Shown here in pieces: positions 1-5,303 of a stretch of DNA of 5,303 nucleotides. The first letter of the stretch is position 1, and each line of letters begins with the position of its first letter. The stretch spans positions 1 to 5,303 of the forward strand of contig CAKQNZ010000141.1 of the NCBI GenBank assembly GCA_934255435.1, read 5' to 3'. The position numbers and the translations under genes were made by a program. The notes below the pieces were generated by a model. It worked only from the letters and a program-made list of their open reading frames with translations. It was not told where the DNA came from and made no database searches. The stretch is from an uncultured Clostridia bacterium. Its GTDB lineage: Bacteria; Bacillota; Clostridia; Peptostreptococcales; Anaerovoracaceae.

Positions 1-1367
1 GGGGAGCTCCTTACAAGACGCCTTACACGGTACCTGAATCCACAGTTTCGTTCAACTTCACCAAAGAAGTGCATCAGACTGTACAGAAATGGCCGGAATG
101 TTTCGGCGTATGGGAGACGGTAACAGAATTCGTACAGGAAGAAGATGAAAATACACTGGGAGCCATCTCAGAAGCAGGAAAGAACAACTTGCCGGTATTC
201 GGATGCGCTCCGATGGCAACAGGAAAGAAACTCAACGCATACCTCTGCAGCGGCGTGCGCCTCGACCACGAAAGCTACGACCACGTCGAAGTAGTCGAAA
301 AGATGAGAAAGGGTATGCACATGCTCATCCGTGAATCCTGTGTCACACATTTCCTTGCAGAAAATATACGTGCAGTGACAGAAGTAAACCCTTATCTTGC
401 AAGAAGAGTCAGCTTCTGCACCGACGATGTGACTGCAACAGATATACTTGAAAAAGGACACATGGACAATCTTGTGCGTCTTGCCATAAAGGCCGGAGTA
501 GAACCGATGACAGCTATACAGATGGCAACTATCAACAGTGCCGAAGCATACCGCATCGACCACCTGGTAGGCTCCATATGTCCGGGAAGGACTGCCGACA
601 TCCTGTTCGTTGAAGACCTGCAGGATTTCAAGGTAGACGAAGTAATGACAAACGGCAGCATGGTAGCTAAGGACTACAAGCTGACATACGATCTGAAAGC
701 ACCTGCAAGAAGCCCTATCTTCAAAGGCGAGCTCAAGTGTGCAAAGACCACTGCCGATGATTTTTCATATCATGTGCCGATCAGAAACGGCGAAGCCAAA
801 GTCCTCAGCATGGACGTGAAGGGACCTTTCGTACGCAAGAGAAGAGACGTAGTGCTCCAGGTAAAGGACGGCGTCGTACAGCCTGACACAGAACAGGACG
901 CCATCATGGTATCAGTGCTGGAGCGTTTCGGCAGGAACGGCAACAAGTCTCTGGCCTTTTGCTCAGGCTGGAAGCTGAAAAAAGGTGCTATGGCGTCAAC
1001 CAACGCCCCTGACGACAACAACCTCATTGTGATGGGTGCAAATGCAGAAGATATGTCCTTTGCAGCTAACTACCTCATCGAGCAGGGCGGCGGACAGGTA
1101 GTCGTTGAAGACGGCAAGGTAATAGAATTCCTGCCTCTGCCTGTAGGTGGCATCGTAAGCGATGAAGAGCCCGAAACAGTAGCAGCACAGGAAGCGAAGA
1201 TAGACGAAGCAGCACGTTCGCTGGGTTCAGATCTTCCTAACCCGATGATGTACATGTTCTTCCTGCCTATCACAGCTATCCCTGACTACGCACTGACAGA
1301 TGCAGGCCCTGTGGACTACTGTGCACTCACTACATACGATCCTATCCTTGAACTTACAGAAAAATAG
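1..1367 (+). CDS. Adenine deaminase-family amidohydrolase, divergent paralogue (5' end outside window)
   Basis: The frame is open from base 3 to the TAG at 1365-1367, giving 454 visible residues. By alignment to the downstream gene about 130 N-terminal residues are missing, including the HxH metal motif, so the GTG at 69 is internal. The Ade layout is clear: a WET glutamate (114-116) where Ade has GLGEF, then GKKLNAY, a DHE histidine (267-269), CTDD (aspartate 423-425), EKGHMDN, TAIQMATINSAEA and PGRTADI. A C-terminal Ade domain follows from about 800 onward. Known Ade enzymes convert adenine to hypoxanthine using two metals. Here the GH-(A/S)PG histidine is a cysteine (FGCAP, codon 204-206), the RxGSAxRNL loop reads RESCVTHFL, CxDDR reads CTDDV, and the C-terminal ERH and AHDSHN motifs read ERF and APDDNN. 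Family membership is secure. The substrate is not: it may be a different amidohydrolase, a weak deaminase or a non-catalytic partner. It is the upstream gene of a tight operon. Confidence 0.86.
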   Translation, partial: GAPYKTPYTVPESTVSFNFTKEVHQTVQKWPECFGVWETVTEFVQEEDENTLGAISEAGKNNLPVFGCAPMATGKKLNAYLCSGVRLDHESYDHVEVVEKMRKGMHMLIRESCVTHFLAENIRAVTEVNPYLARRVSFCTDDVTATDILEKGHMDNLVRLAIKAGVEPMTAIQMATINSAEAYRIDHLVGSICPGRTADILFVEDLQDFKVDEVMTNGSMVAKDYKLTYDLKAPARSPIFKGELKCAKTTADDFSYHVPIRNGEAKVLSMDVKGPFVRKRRDVVLQVKDGVVQPDTEQDAIMVSVLERFGRNGNKSLAFCSGWKLKKGAMASTNAPDDNNLIVMGANAEDMSFAANYLIEQGGGQVVVEDGKVIEFLPLPVGGIVSDEEPETVAAQEAKIDEAARSLGSDLPNPMMYMFFLPITAIPDYALTDAGPVDYCALTTYDPILELTEK

Positions 1368-1376
1368 AGGCGGACA

Positions 1377-3125
1377 ATGAACAGAGAAGAACTGAAAAAA
1401 CTGATACTGACTGCCGGCGGCAGGATCAAGGCCGACACAGTCATAAAAAACTGCAAAGTGGTAAATGTTTTCAGTGGCAGGATCGTCGAAGGAGATATAG
1501 CCATATGCGACAGTCAGATCGCAGGAGTCGGCTCCTACGAAGGCGAAAACGAGATCGATGCCGGAGGGCGCTACGCTGCTCCCGGCTTCATCGACAGCCA
1601 TATCCATATCGAATCCTCGTACCTGAGCCCTGAGGAACTTGGCAGGATACTTGTTCCCCACGGGGGCACCACCATCATTGCAGATCCTCATGAGATCGTC
1701 AACGTGCTGGGCATAAAAGGTCTCGACTATATGATGAGGGCTGCAGAAAACACGAAACTCGATATAAAATACATGCTTCCATCCTGTGTTCCGGCAACGC
1801 CTTTCGAGCATGCCGGCGCAGTGATAGACGCAGCAGATATGGAGGACCCTGTTCTCAGAGACAATATTCTTGGTCTTGGAGAATTCATGAACTTCCCCGG
1901 AGTAATAAATGGAGACGACAGCACTCTCGACAAGCTGCTGGTGGCAAAAAATGCAGGCAAACTCATCGACGGTCATTCCCCCGGACTTTCCGGCAAAGCA
2001 CTGAACGCATACTGTGCAGCCCGCATCAGAGCCGACCACGAATGTGAGACTGCAAAGGACTTCGAAGAGCGACTTGACAACGGCATGTATGTGATGCTCC
2101 GCCAGGGTTCCGCATGCAGGAACCTGCTGACAATGCTGCCTGCTGTGACGCCGGAAAACAGCCGCAGAGTGATCTTCTGCTCCGATGACAGACAGCCTAA
2201 GACCATACTGAAAGAAGGTCATCTGGACAATCACCTGAGGATGTGCGTCGCTGAAGGCGTTGACCCTGTGACAGCCATCCGTATGGCGACTCTGAACGCA
2301 GCAGAATGTTTCGGTCTCGACGACCGTGGCGCCATAGCGCCGGGATACCGTGCCGACATCGTGCTGCTGGACGATCTTAAAGACTTTGCGATAGACAAGG
2401 TATGGACAGCAGGCGAACTGACAGCAGAAAACGGCAGATACCTGCCTGAGATCGTAAAAGAAGACATCACGCCAGTCATGGGCAGCATCCACCTGAAGGA
2501 TTTTTCAGCAGAAAAATTCAGGATGCACCTTTCAGGAAGCAGAGTCCACACCATCGAGATACAGCCCGGCGGAGTCGTTACGAAGAAATCCGTCGATGAT
2601 ATAAACGTAAAGGACGGAGAGTTCGTCTTCGACCCTTCCATCGATATAGCAAAGGTAGCCGTAGTGGAAAGACACCAGATGACAGGCAACGTAGCATGCG
2701 GATTCCTCAAAGGATACGGCATCAAAACCGGCGCAGTGGCACTTTCCGTAGCCCATGACTCGCACAATATCATTGTGGTGGGAATAAGCGACGAGGAAAT
2801 GGCTTTCGCTGTAGAGTCCCTGAAAGAGCAGAGCGGCGGAGTCGTCCTTGTAAACGGCGGCAAAGTCATCGAAAGCATGCCTATGCCGATAGCAGGACTG
2901 ATGAGCGATCAGACTGCAGAATGGGTGGATGAAAAGCTGACAGCCCTTCATGAAAAAGCCTATAATGTGCTGGGCGTCAACGCTGACGTAGAGCCGGTGA
3001 TGACCCTCTGCTTCATGTCACTGGCGGTGATACCGGAGCTGAAACTCACAGATGAAGGACTTTTCGATGTAACACAGTTCAGATTTATAGATGTAGAATG
3101 TCAGGAGAAAACGATAGATGAATAG
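1377..3125 (+). CDS. ade: Adenine deaminase (complete, canonical)
   Basis: This 582-residue protein has the usual Ade length. It is predicted to hydrolyse adenine to hypoxanthine and ammonia in the cytoplasm, feeding purine salvage or breakdown. The N-terminal part has a small beta segment (about 20-65), then the amidohydrolase barrel (about 67-345). Visible ligand-type residues are H75 and H77 (GFIDSHIH), E169 (GLGEF), H200 (GHSPG), H221 (DHE) and D270 (CSDDR). ADPHE (102-106) and KEGHLDN (279-285) are also typical. The Ade C-terminal domain spans about 390-570 and carries ERH (H433) and AHDSHN (H460, H463). The ATG start is supported by AGAGG at 1366-1370, six bases upstream and overlapping the stop of the preceding gene. 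The gap to that gene is nine bases and the overlap with the next gene is eight, so all three are probably cotranscribed. No promoter is seen between them. Confidence 0.95.
   Translation: MNREELKKLILTAGGRIKADTVIKNCKVVNVFSGRIVEGDIAICDSQIAGVGSYEGENEIDAGGRYAAPGFIDSHIHIESSYLSPEELGRILVPHGGTTIIADPHEIVNVLGIKGLDYMMRAAENTKLDIKYMLPSCVPATPFEHAGAVIDAADMEDPVLRDNILGLGEFMNFPGVINGDDSTLDKLLVAKNAGKLIDGHSPGLSGKALNAYCAARIRADHECETAKDFEERLDNGMYVMLRQGSACRNLLTMLPAVTPENSRRVIFCSDDRQPKTILKEGHLDNHLRMCVAEGVDPVTAIRMATLNAAECFGLDDRGAIAPGYRADIVLLDDLKDFAIDKVWTAGELTAENGRYLPEIVKEDITPVMGSIHLKDFSAEKFRMHLSGSRVHTIEIQPGGVVTKKSVDDINVKDGEFVFDPSIDIAKVAVVERHQMTGNVACGFLKGYGIKTGAVALSVAHDSHNIIVVGISDEEMAFAVESLKEQSGGVVLVNGGKVIESMPMPIAGLMSDQTAEWVDEKLTALHEKAYNVLGVNADVEPVMTLCFMSLAVIPELKLTDEGLFDVTQFRFIDVECQEKTIDE
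3103..3107 (+). promoter_or_regulatory. Ribosome binding site for the permease gene, inside the end of ade
   Basis: AGGAG lies ten bases before the ATG at 3118, within the last codons of ade. The ATG overlaps the ade stop in ATGAATAG (3118-3125). This site fixes the start of the permease and suggests translational coupling to the deaminase. Confidence 0.75.
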
Positions 3126-4707
3126 CCATACGGGTACAGTCCCGTTTTTCAGAAGAGGCGATATCGGAGGCCTCACATATATTGTCACAAATAATATAGT
3201 AAATTATCTCATAGTCATCGCTACTCTCAGCGGCGTGCTGAAATGGCCGGACAAAGTTGTTTTCGGCTATGTCATCCCGGGCATGTCCATCGGACTGTTT
3301 CTGGGATGCTGCTACTACGCATGGATGGGATACAAATTATCTAAAAAAGAAGGGCGTCCGGATGTGACAGCTCTGCCGTCGGGAGTTTCCACCACGGCTA
3401 TGTTCGTAATGCTCTACGGTGTGATAATGCCCCTGAGCTATGCAGTGGAAGACCCTATGATAGCATGGTCAGCCGCCATGGCTGCATGTTTCCTGGGAGG
3501 CACCATCGAATTCATCGGTGGCCTCGTAGGTCCATGGATGAAAAAACGCATACCGAGAGCTGCGCTGCTGGGTACAGTTGCCGGCATTGGTTTCATATGG
3601 ATGGCAACAGAAGGTGTCTTTGATATTTTCGAGGATCCGATACTTGGTCTTCCCGTGATGCTGGTGGCCATGCTTGGAGTTTTCGGCGTGTATACTTTTC
3701 CTAAAAAGGTACCGCCCCTTGTAGTTGCCATCGTTGGCGGCATCGTTTACGCTTTCTGTCTGGGACGCACCCATGTGGACTTCAGCGATATAGGCTTCTA
3801 TATTCCCAACCCTGTAAACAGCCTCCAGTACATGATCGATGGATTTGCAGTCATCGTGCCTTACCTGGCTGTGATAATCCCTGTTGAGATATACAACTTC
3901 ATCGAGACTATGGACAATGTGGAAGGCGCCAATGCTGCCGGAGACTCGTACAATGTACGTCAGGCTCAGTTCGCAGACGGTATATTCACGATGATATCAG
4001 CCTGCTTCGGCGGCGTCGTTCCTAATACTGTATGGCTTGGCCACGTATCTTTGAAAAGGACCGGCGCTGGTATCGGATATTCCGTGATCGCCGGTATCAT
4101 TCTGCTGCTGGCAGGTATCCTTGGGATGTTCACTGTGCTGTCTGATATAATACCTAAAGCCATCGTTGCCATTACGTTCCTGTGGTGCGCTGTAGATATG
4201 CTTTCCCAGGCTTTCGGAGTCGTGGAAAAGAAATATTATGCGGCTATAGGCGTAGCTATGGTGCCGTCTGTTGCAGACTTCCTTTATACGCAGATAACAG
4301 GTGCGGCAGGTCTTGCGGACCTCTGGACGGAGACAGTTCCGTCAGGCATCAACAACTACACTCTTGAAGTATGTCAGAAGCTGCTTGATGCAGGCTGTAT
4401 GTGGAACGGAGTCGCAGCTGTAAAAGCCGGAGCTATTGTCATAGGCATCCTGCTGGGAACTATGGTGGCATTCATCATAGACAGACGACTGGACAAAGTA
4501 GCGATTACGGCATTCGTCGGTGCTGCGCTTTCATTCATCGGCATAATACACAGTGCAGCCATCACCATCAATTTCACGAACCAGTGGGGCATCGGCTACC
4601 TTATCATGGGAGTCATCTGCCTGATACTCCACTTCGGCAGGAACAGCTGGTGTAAACCGGATGAAGACATCCTGATGTACATCGACGACCAGACAGCGGA
4701 CCTTTAA
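3118..4707 (+). CDS. NCS2-type nucleobase permease-like membrane protein
   Basis: This 529-residue, strongly hydrophobic protein has roughly 13-14 membrane segments. It starts with a short polar N-terminus (1-17) and ends with a polar tail (about 508-529). Features recalling the NCS2/AzgA transporters of xanthine, uracil, adenine and guanine are the half-helix-like GRPDVTALPSG near residues 79-89, the acidic segment EIYNFIETMDNVEG (257-270), and the later FGGVVPNTVWLGH (297-309), which corresponds to the GGxPxTxYxENxG region of UraA-like proteins. In that last motif the usual ENxG is replaced by LGHV, so it is not a standard UraA/XanQ type. It is longer than the usual 430-460 residues; part of the excess is a polar stretch near 399-430. 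Its overlap with ade points to import of adenine or a related purine, but specificity cannot be read from sequence. Translation probably depends on ade. Confidence 0.8.
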   Translation: MNSHTGTVPFFRRGDIGGLTYIVTNNIVNYLIVIATLSGVLKWPDKVVFGYVIPGMSIGLFLGCCYYAWMGYKLSKKEGRPDVTALPSGVSTTAMFVMLYGVIMPLSYAVEDPMIAWSAAMAACFLGGTIEFIGGLVGPWMKKRIPRAALLGTVAGIGFIWMATEGVFDIFEDPILGLPVMLVAMLGVFGVYTFPKKVPPLVVAIVGGIVYAFCLGRTHVDFSDIGFYIPNPVNSLQYMIDGFAVIVPYLAVIIPVEIYNFIETMDNVEGANAAGDSYNVRQAQFADGIFTMISACFGGVVPNTVWLGHVSLKRTGAGIGYSVIAGIILLLAGILGMFTVLSDIIPKAIVAITFLWCAVDMLSQAFGVVEKKYYAAIGVAMVPSVADFLYTQITGAAGLADLWTETVPSGINNYTLEVCQKLLDAGCMWNGVAAVKAGAIVIGILLGTMVAFIIDRRLDKVAITAFVGAALSFIGIIHSAAITINFTNQWGIGYLIMGVICLILHFGRNSWCKPDEDILMYIDDQTADL

Positions 4708-4734
4708 GTAACTGGGCGAGTTTGAATATACAGT

Positions 4735-4781
4735 AAAAAGGCTGTGGTATCTGATAAATAAATCAGTGCCACAGTCTTTTT
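4735..4781 (+). terminator. Intrinsic terminator of the deaminase-permease operon
   Basis: The arms are AAAAAGGCTGTGG plus CTGAT (4735-4755) and ATCAG plus CCACAGTCTTTTT (4762-4781), around the loop AAATAA. They pair through CTGTGG/CCACAG and CTGAT/ATCAG, with one G-T wobble and a short internal mismatch (TAT against TG). It lies 28 bases after the permease stop and ends in five T. The matching A-run on the 5' side means it could also stop minus-strand transcription coming from the tRNA side, as suits a convergent junction. Confidence 0.88.
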
Positions 4782-4919
4782 GTTTGTTCTTTAACAGATA
4801 TCATCTGTAATTTATTATTATCGCCGGTACTTTTTACCTTCTTTGATTTATCATTTCCAAAGATACTACTTCGGGATTTTAATTTGTGTACCGCTCGGAT
4901 ACGATTTCTTTTTTGGCTT

Positions 4920-4942
4920 TCATTGGTACACCATCAGGGGTT
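4920..4942 (-). repeat. Detached copy of the tRNA 3' end (att-like direct repeat, distal copy)
   Basis: These 23 bases are identical to 5261-5283. Read on the minus strand they carry the last T-loop bases, the 3' T-stem strand CCCTG, the acceptor strand ATGGTGT, A73 and CCA, plus four flanking bases. Similarity stops abruptly inside the T-loop, so this is not a tRNA gene. It could be an attachment-site remnant or a relic of tandem tRNA duplication. Confidence 0.8.
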
Positions 4943-4996
4943 TTTACAGCCACTTCGTGCCTGCCGTCCTGCGCTCGGCTCAGCCGTGCTCGGACA

Positions 4997-5019
4997 CTGA
5001 CAGTCCACCGGACTGTCAG
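4997..5019. repeat. Perfect 10-bp inverted repeat (hairpin)
   Basis: CTGACAGTCC (4997-5006) and GGACTGTCAG (5010-5019) pair perfectly around the three-base loop ACC. A run of seven T begins eleven bases later (5031-5037). That is too far for a normal intrinsic terminator, so the hairpin is reported as a structural element of unknown role. Confidence 0.75.
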
Positions 5020-5127
5020 GCCCTTGCACCTTTTTTTCCAAAGAGCCGCAAGGCGATTCGATAGACAGAACGGAGCGGTAAGTTCCTTTCCGGCTGAATC
5101 CAGGGAACTCTCGCATGGGATCTTCCG

Positions 5128-5144
5128 CCAAATCAAAGATTTGG
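5128..5144. repeat. Short inverted repeat (7-bp stem)
   Basis: CCAAATC and GATTTGG flank the three-base loop AAA. It is a small perfect hairpin within the structured interval and has no tail of T, so no function is assigned. Confidence 0.5.
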
Positions 5145-5158
5145 GGATAGGGCTCCAA

Positions 5159-5195
5159 GCAGCGAACGAAGTGAGTCGGAGTGAACGCAGTGAAC
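5159..5195. repeat. Four tandem 9-10-base units (GNAGYGAAC-like)
   Basis: The successive units are GCAGCGAAC, GAAGTGAGTC, GGAGTGAAC and GCAGTGAAC. Three are nine bases and one is ten. They share a GNAG core followed by YGAAC or a close variant. The block lies directly before the GGGTTCGAACCC palindrome. Confidence 0.6.
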
Positions 5196-5198
5196 GTT

Positions 5199-5210
5199 GG
5201 GTTCGAACCC
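5199..5210. repeat. 12-base palindrome shared with the tRNA T-arm
   Basis: GGGTTCGAACCC is a perfect palindrome. The same 12 bases recur at 5279-5290 inside the T-arm of the tRNA, 80 bases away. Here the flanking bases cannot extend a five-pair T-stem, so this is not a second tRNA fragment with an intact T-arm. Confidence 0.6.
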
Positions 5211-5227
5211 TTTGCAAGCTTTGCACT

Positions 5228-5259
5228 AAAAAACAGAGTATCTTTTTGATACTCTGTTT
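5228..5259 (-). terminator. Intrinsic terminator of the tRNA gene
   Basis: A perfect 12-bp stem, AAACAGAGTATC (5231-5242) with GATACTCTGTTT (5248-5259), closes a five-base loop. On the minus strand it is followed by a run of T (the complement of A at 5228-5233). It starts five bases beyond the CCA end of the tRNA, the expected place for its terminator. Confidence 0.88.
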
Positions 5260-5260
5260 C

Positions 5261-5283
5261 TCATTGGTACACCATCAGGGGTT
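5261..5283 (-). repeat. Direct repeat at the tRNA 3' end (att-like, tRNA-proximal copy)
   Basis: This is identical over 23 bases to 4920-4942. It covers the tRNA 3' portion from the end of the T-loop through CCA and four bases beyond. The 3' end of a tRNA is the classic target of tyrosine-recombinase integration; no integrase gene is present in the window. Confidence 0.8.
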
Positions 5284-5303
5284 CGAACCCTGGACACCCT
5301 GAT
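5265..5303 (-). tRNA. tRNA 3' half, probably tRNA-Lys (CUU); 5' half outside window
   Basis: On the minus strand the bases fit tRNA positions 38-76 exactly: A38, anticodon-stem strand TCAGG, five-base variable loop GTGTC, T-stem CAGGG/CCCTG (five perfect pairs) around TTCGAAC, acceptor strand ATGGTGT, A73 and an encoded CCA. The anticodon lies outside the window. The Lys(CUU) call is inferred from the resemblance of the TCAGG-GTGTC-CAGGG segment to Gram-positive tRNA-Lys genes as remembered. Position 72 is T, so the first acceptor pair would be A-U or G-U rather than G-C. The gene converges on the purine operon and has its own terminator. Confidence 0.88.

Larger units (their letters stand above)
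4783..5227. other. Structured non-coding interval between two convergent terminators
   Basis: No credible gene is seen here. Positions 4783-4919 are AT-rich and hold only a weak 6-bp hairpin (ACAGAT/ATCTGT, 4794-4808). From 4920 to 5227 the composition becomes more GC-rich, with a copy of the tRNA 3' end, two hairpins, tandem short units and a palindrome, each listed separately. Open frames on both strands run through the region. Their translations are arginine/serine-rich, have no ribosome binding site and end in the antisense of the tRNA, so they are treated as spurious. Confidence 0.6.

Noticed and set aside
69..71. GTG at 69 as the true start of the first gene
   Set aside because: The frame is open upstream to the window edge and the barrel's N-terminal third would be missing; no ribosome binding site of note precedes it.
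1227..2492. Long minus-strand open frame (421 codons) opposite the two deaminase genes
   Set aside because: It is rich in Cys, His and Val in the pattern of an antisense shadow, crosses a gene boundary, and lies opposite strongly conserved enzyme motifs.
2231..2878. Minus-strand open frame of 215 codons inside ade
   Set aside because: It has no recognisable motifs and is Ser/Thr/Pro-rich as expected from reading opposite ade; a codon-usage shadow.
4920..4960. A second tRNA gene at the distal repeat
   Set aside because: Only the acceptor 3' strand and part of the T-arm are present. No T-stem partner, anticodon arm or D-arm can be found.
4997..5037. Hairpin plus T-run as an intrinsic terminator
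   Set aside because: Eleven bases separate the stem from the seven T, too far for the usual mechanism.
5159..5195. CRISPR-like array
   Set aside because: The units are contiguous 9-10-mers with no spacers, and no cas gene is present.
4879..5226. Minus-strand open frame of 115 codons in the spacer
   Set aside because: Its start lies beside the tRNA terminator with no ribosome binding site, the N-terminal part is the translated 9-mer repeat, and no family is recognised.
4886..5302. Plus-strand open frame of 138 codons ending at the right edge
   Set aside because: It runs through hairpins, tandem repeats and a terminator, and ends in the antisense of the tRNA T-arm (HQGFEPWTP), a well-known type of false protein call.

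Overview
The window looks like a piece of a medium-GC Gram-positive chromosome, most likely a member of the Clostridia. The reasons are good AGGAG/GAGG-type ribosome binding sites, tightly packed genes, intrinsic terminators, and a tRNA fragment whose sequence resembles clostridial tRNA-Lys(CUU). This placement is an inference from style and protein flavour; no marker gene is present.

Positions 1-4707 hold one plus-strand operon of three genes. The first gene is cut by the left edge. It encodes a divergent member of the adenine deaminase (Ade, COG1001-type) branch of the amidohydrolase superfamily. Nine bases later comes a complete Ade of 582 residues with every expected metal ligand. Its stop overlaps the start of a 529-residue polytopic membrane protein of the NCS2 (xanthine/uracil/AzgA-like) transporter type. 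The simplest reading is a purine salvage unit: the permease imports a nucleobase, and the canonical enzyme deaminates adenine to hypoxanthine and ammonia. The first gene either acts on a related substrate or modifies the second enzyme. It keeps the amidohydrolase fold signatures but has changed several active-site-type residues, including the histidine of the GH-(A/S)PG motif, which is now cysteine.

The operon ends in a strong hairpin terminator (4735-4781). From there to the right edge, transcription is convergent: the 3' half of a tRNA gene lies on the minus strand at 5265-5303 and has its own intrinsic terminator at 5228-5259.

The roughly 450 bases between the two terminators contain no credible gene but are rich in structure. 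A 23-base exact copy of the tRNA 3' end lies 341 bases away (4920-4942). Between the copies are a 10-bp perfect hairpin, a smaller hairpin, a run of four 9-10-base tandem units and a 12-base palindrome shared with the tRNA T-arm. This looks like the footprint of an integration event at the tRNA 3' end, or a tRNA-associated interspersed repeat.
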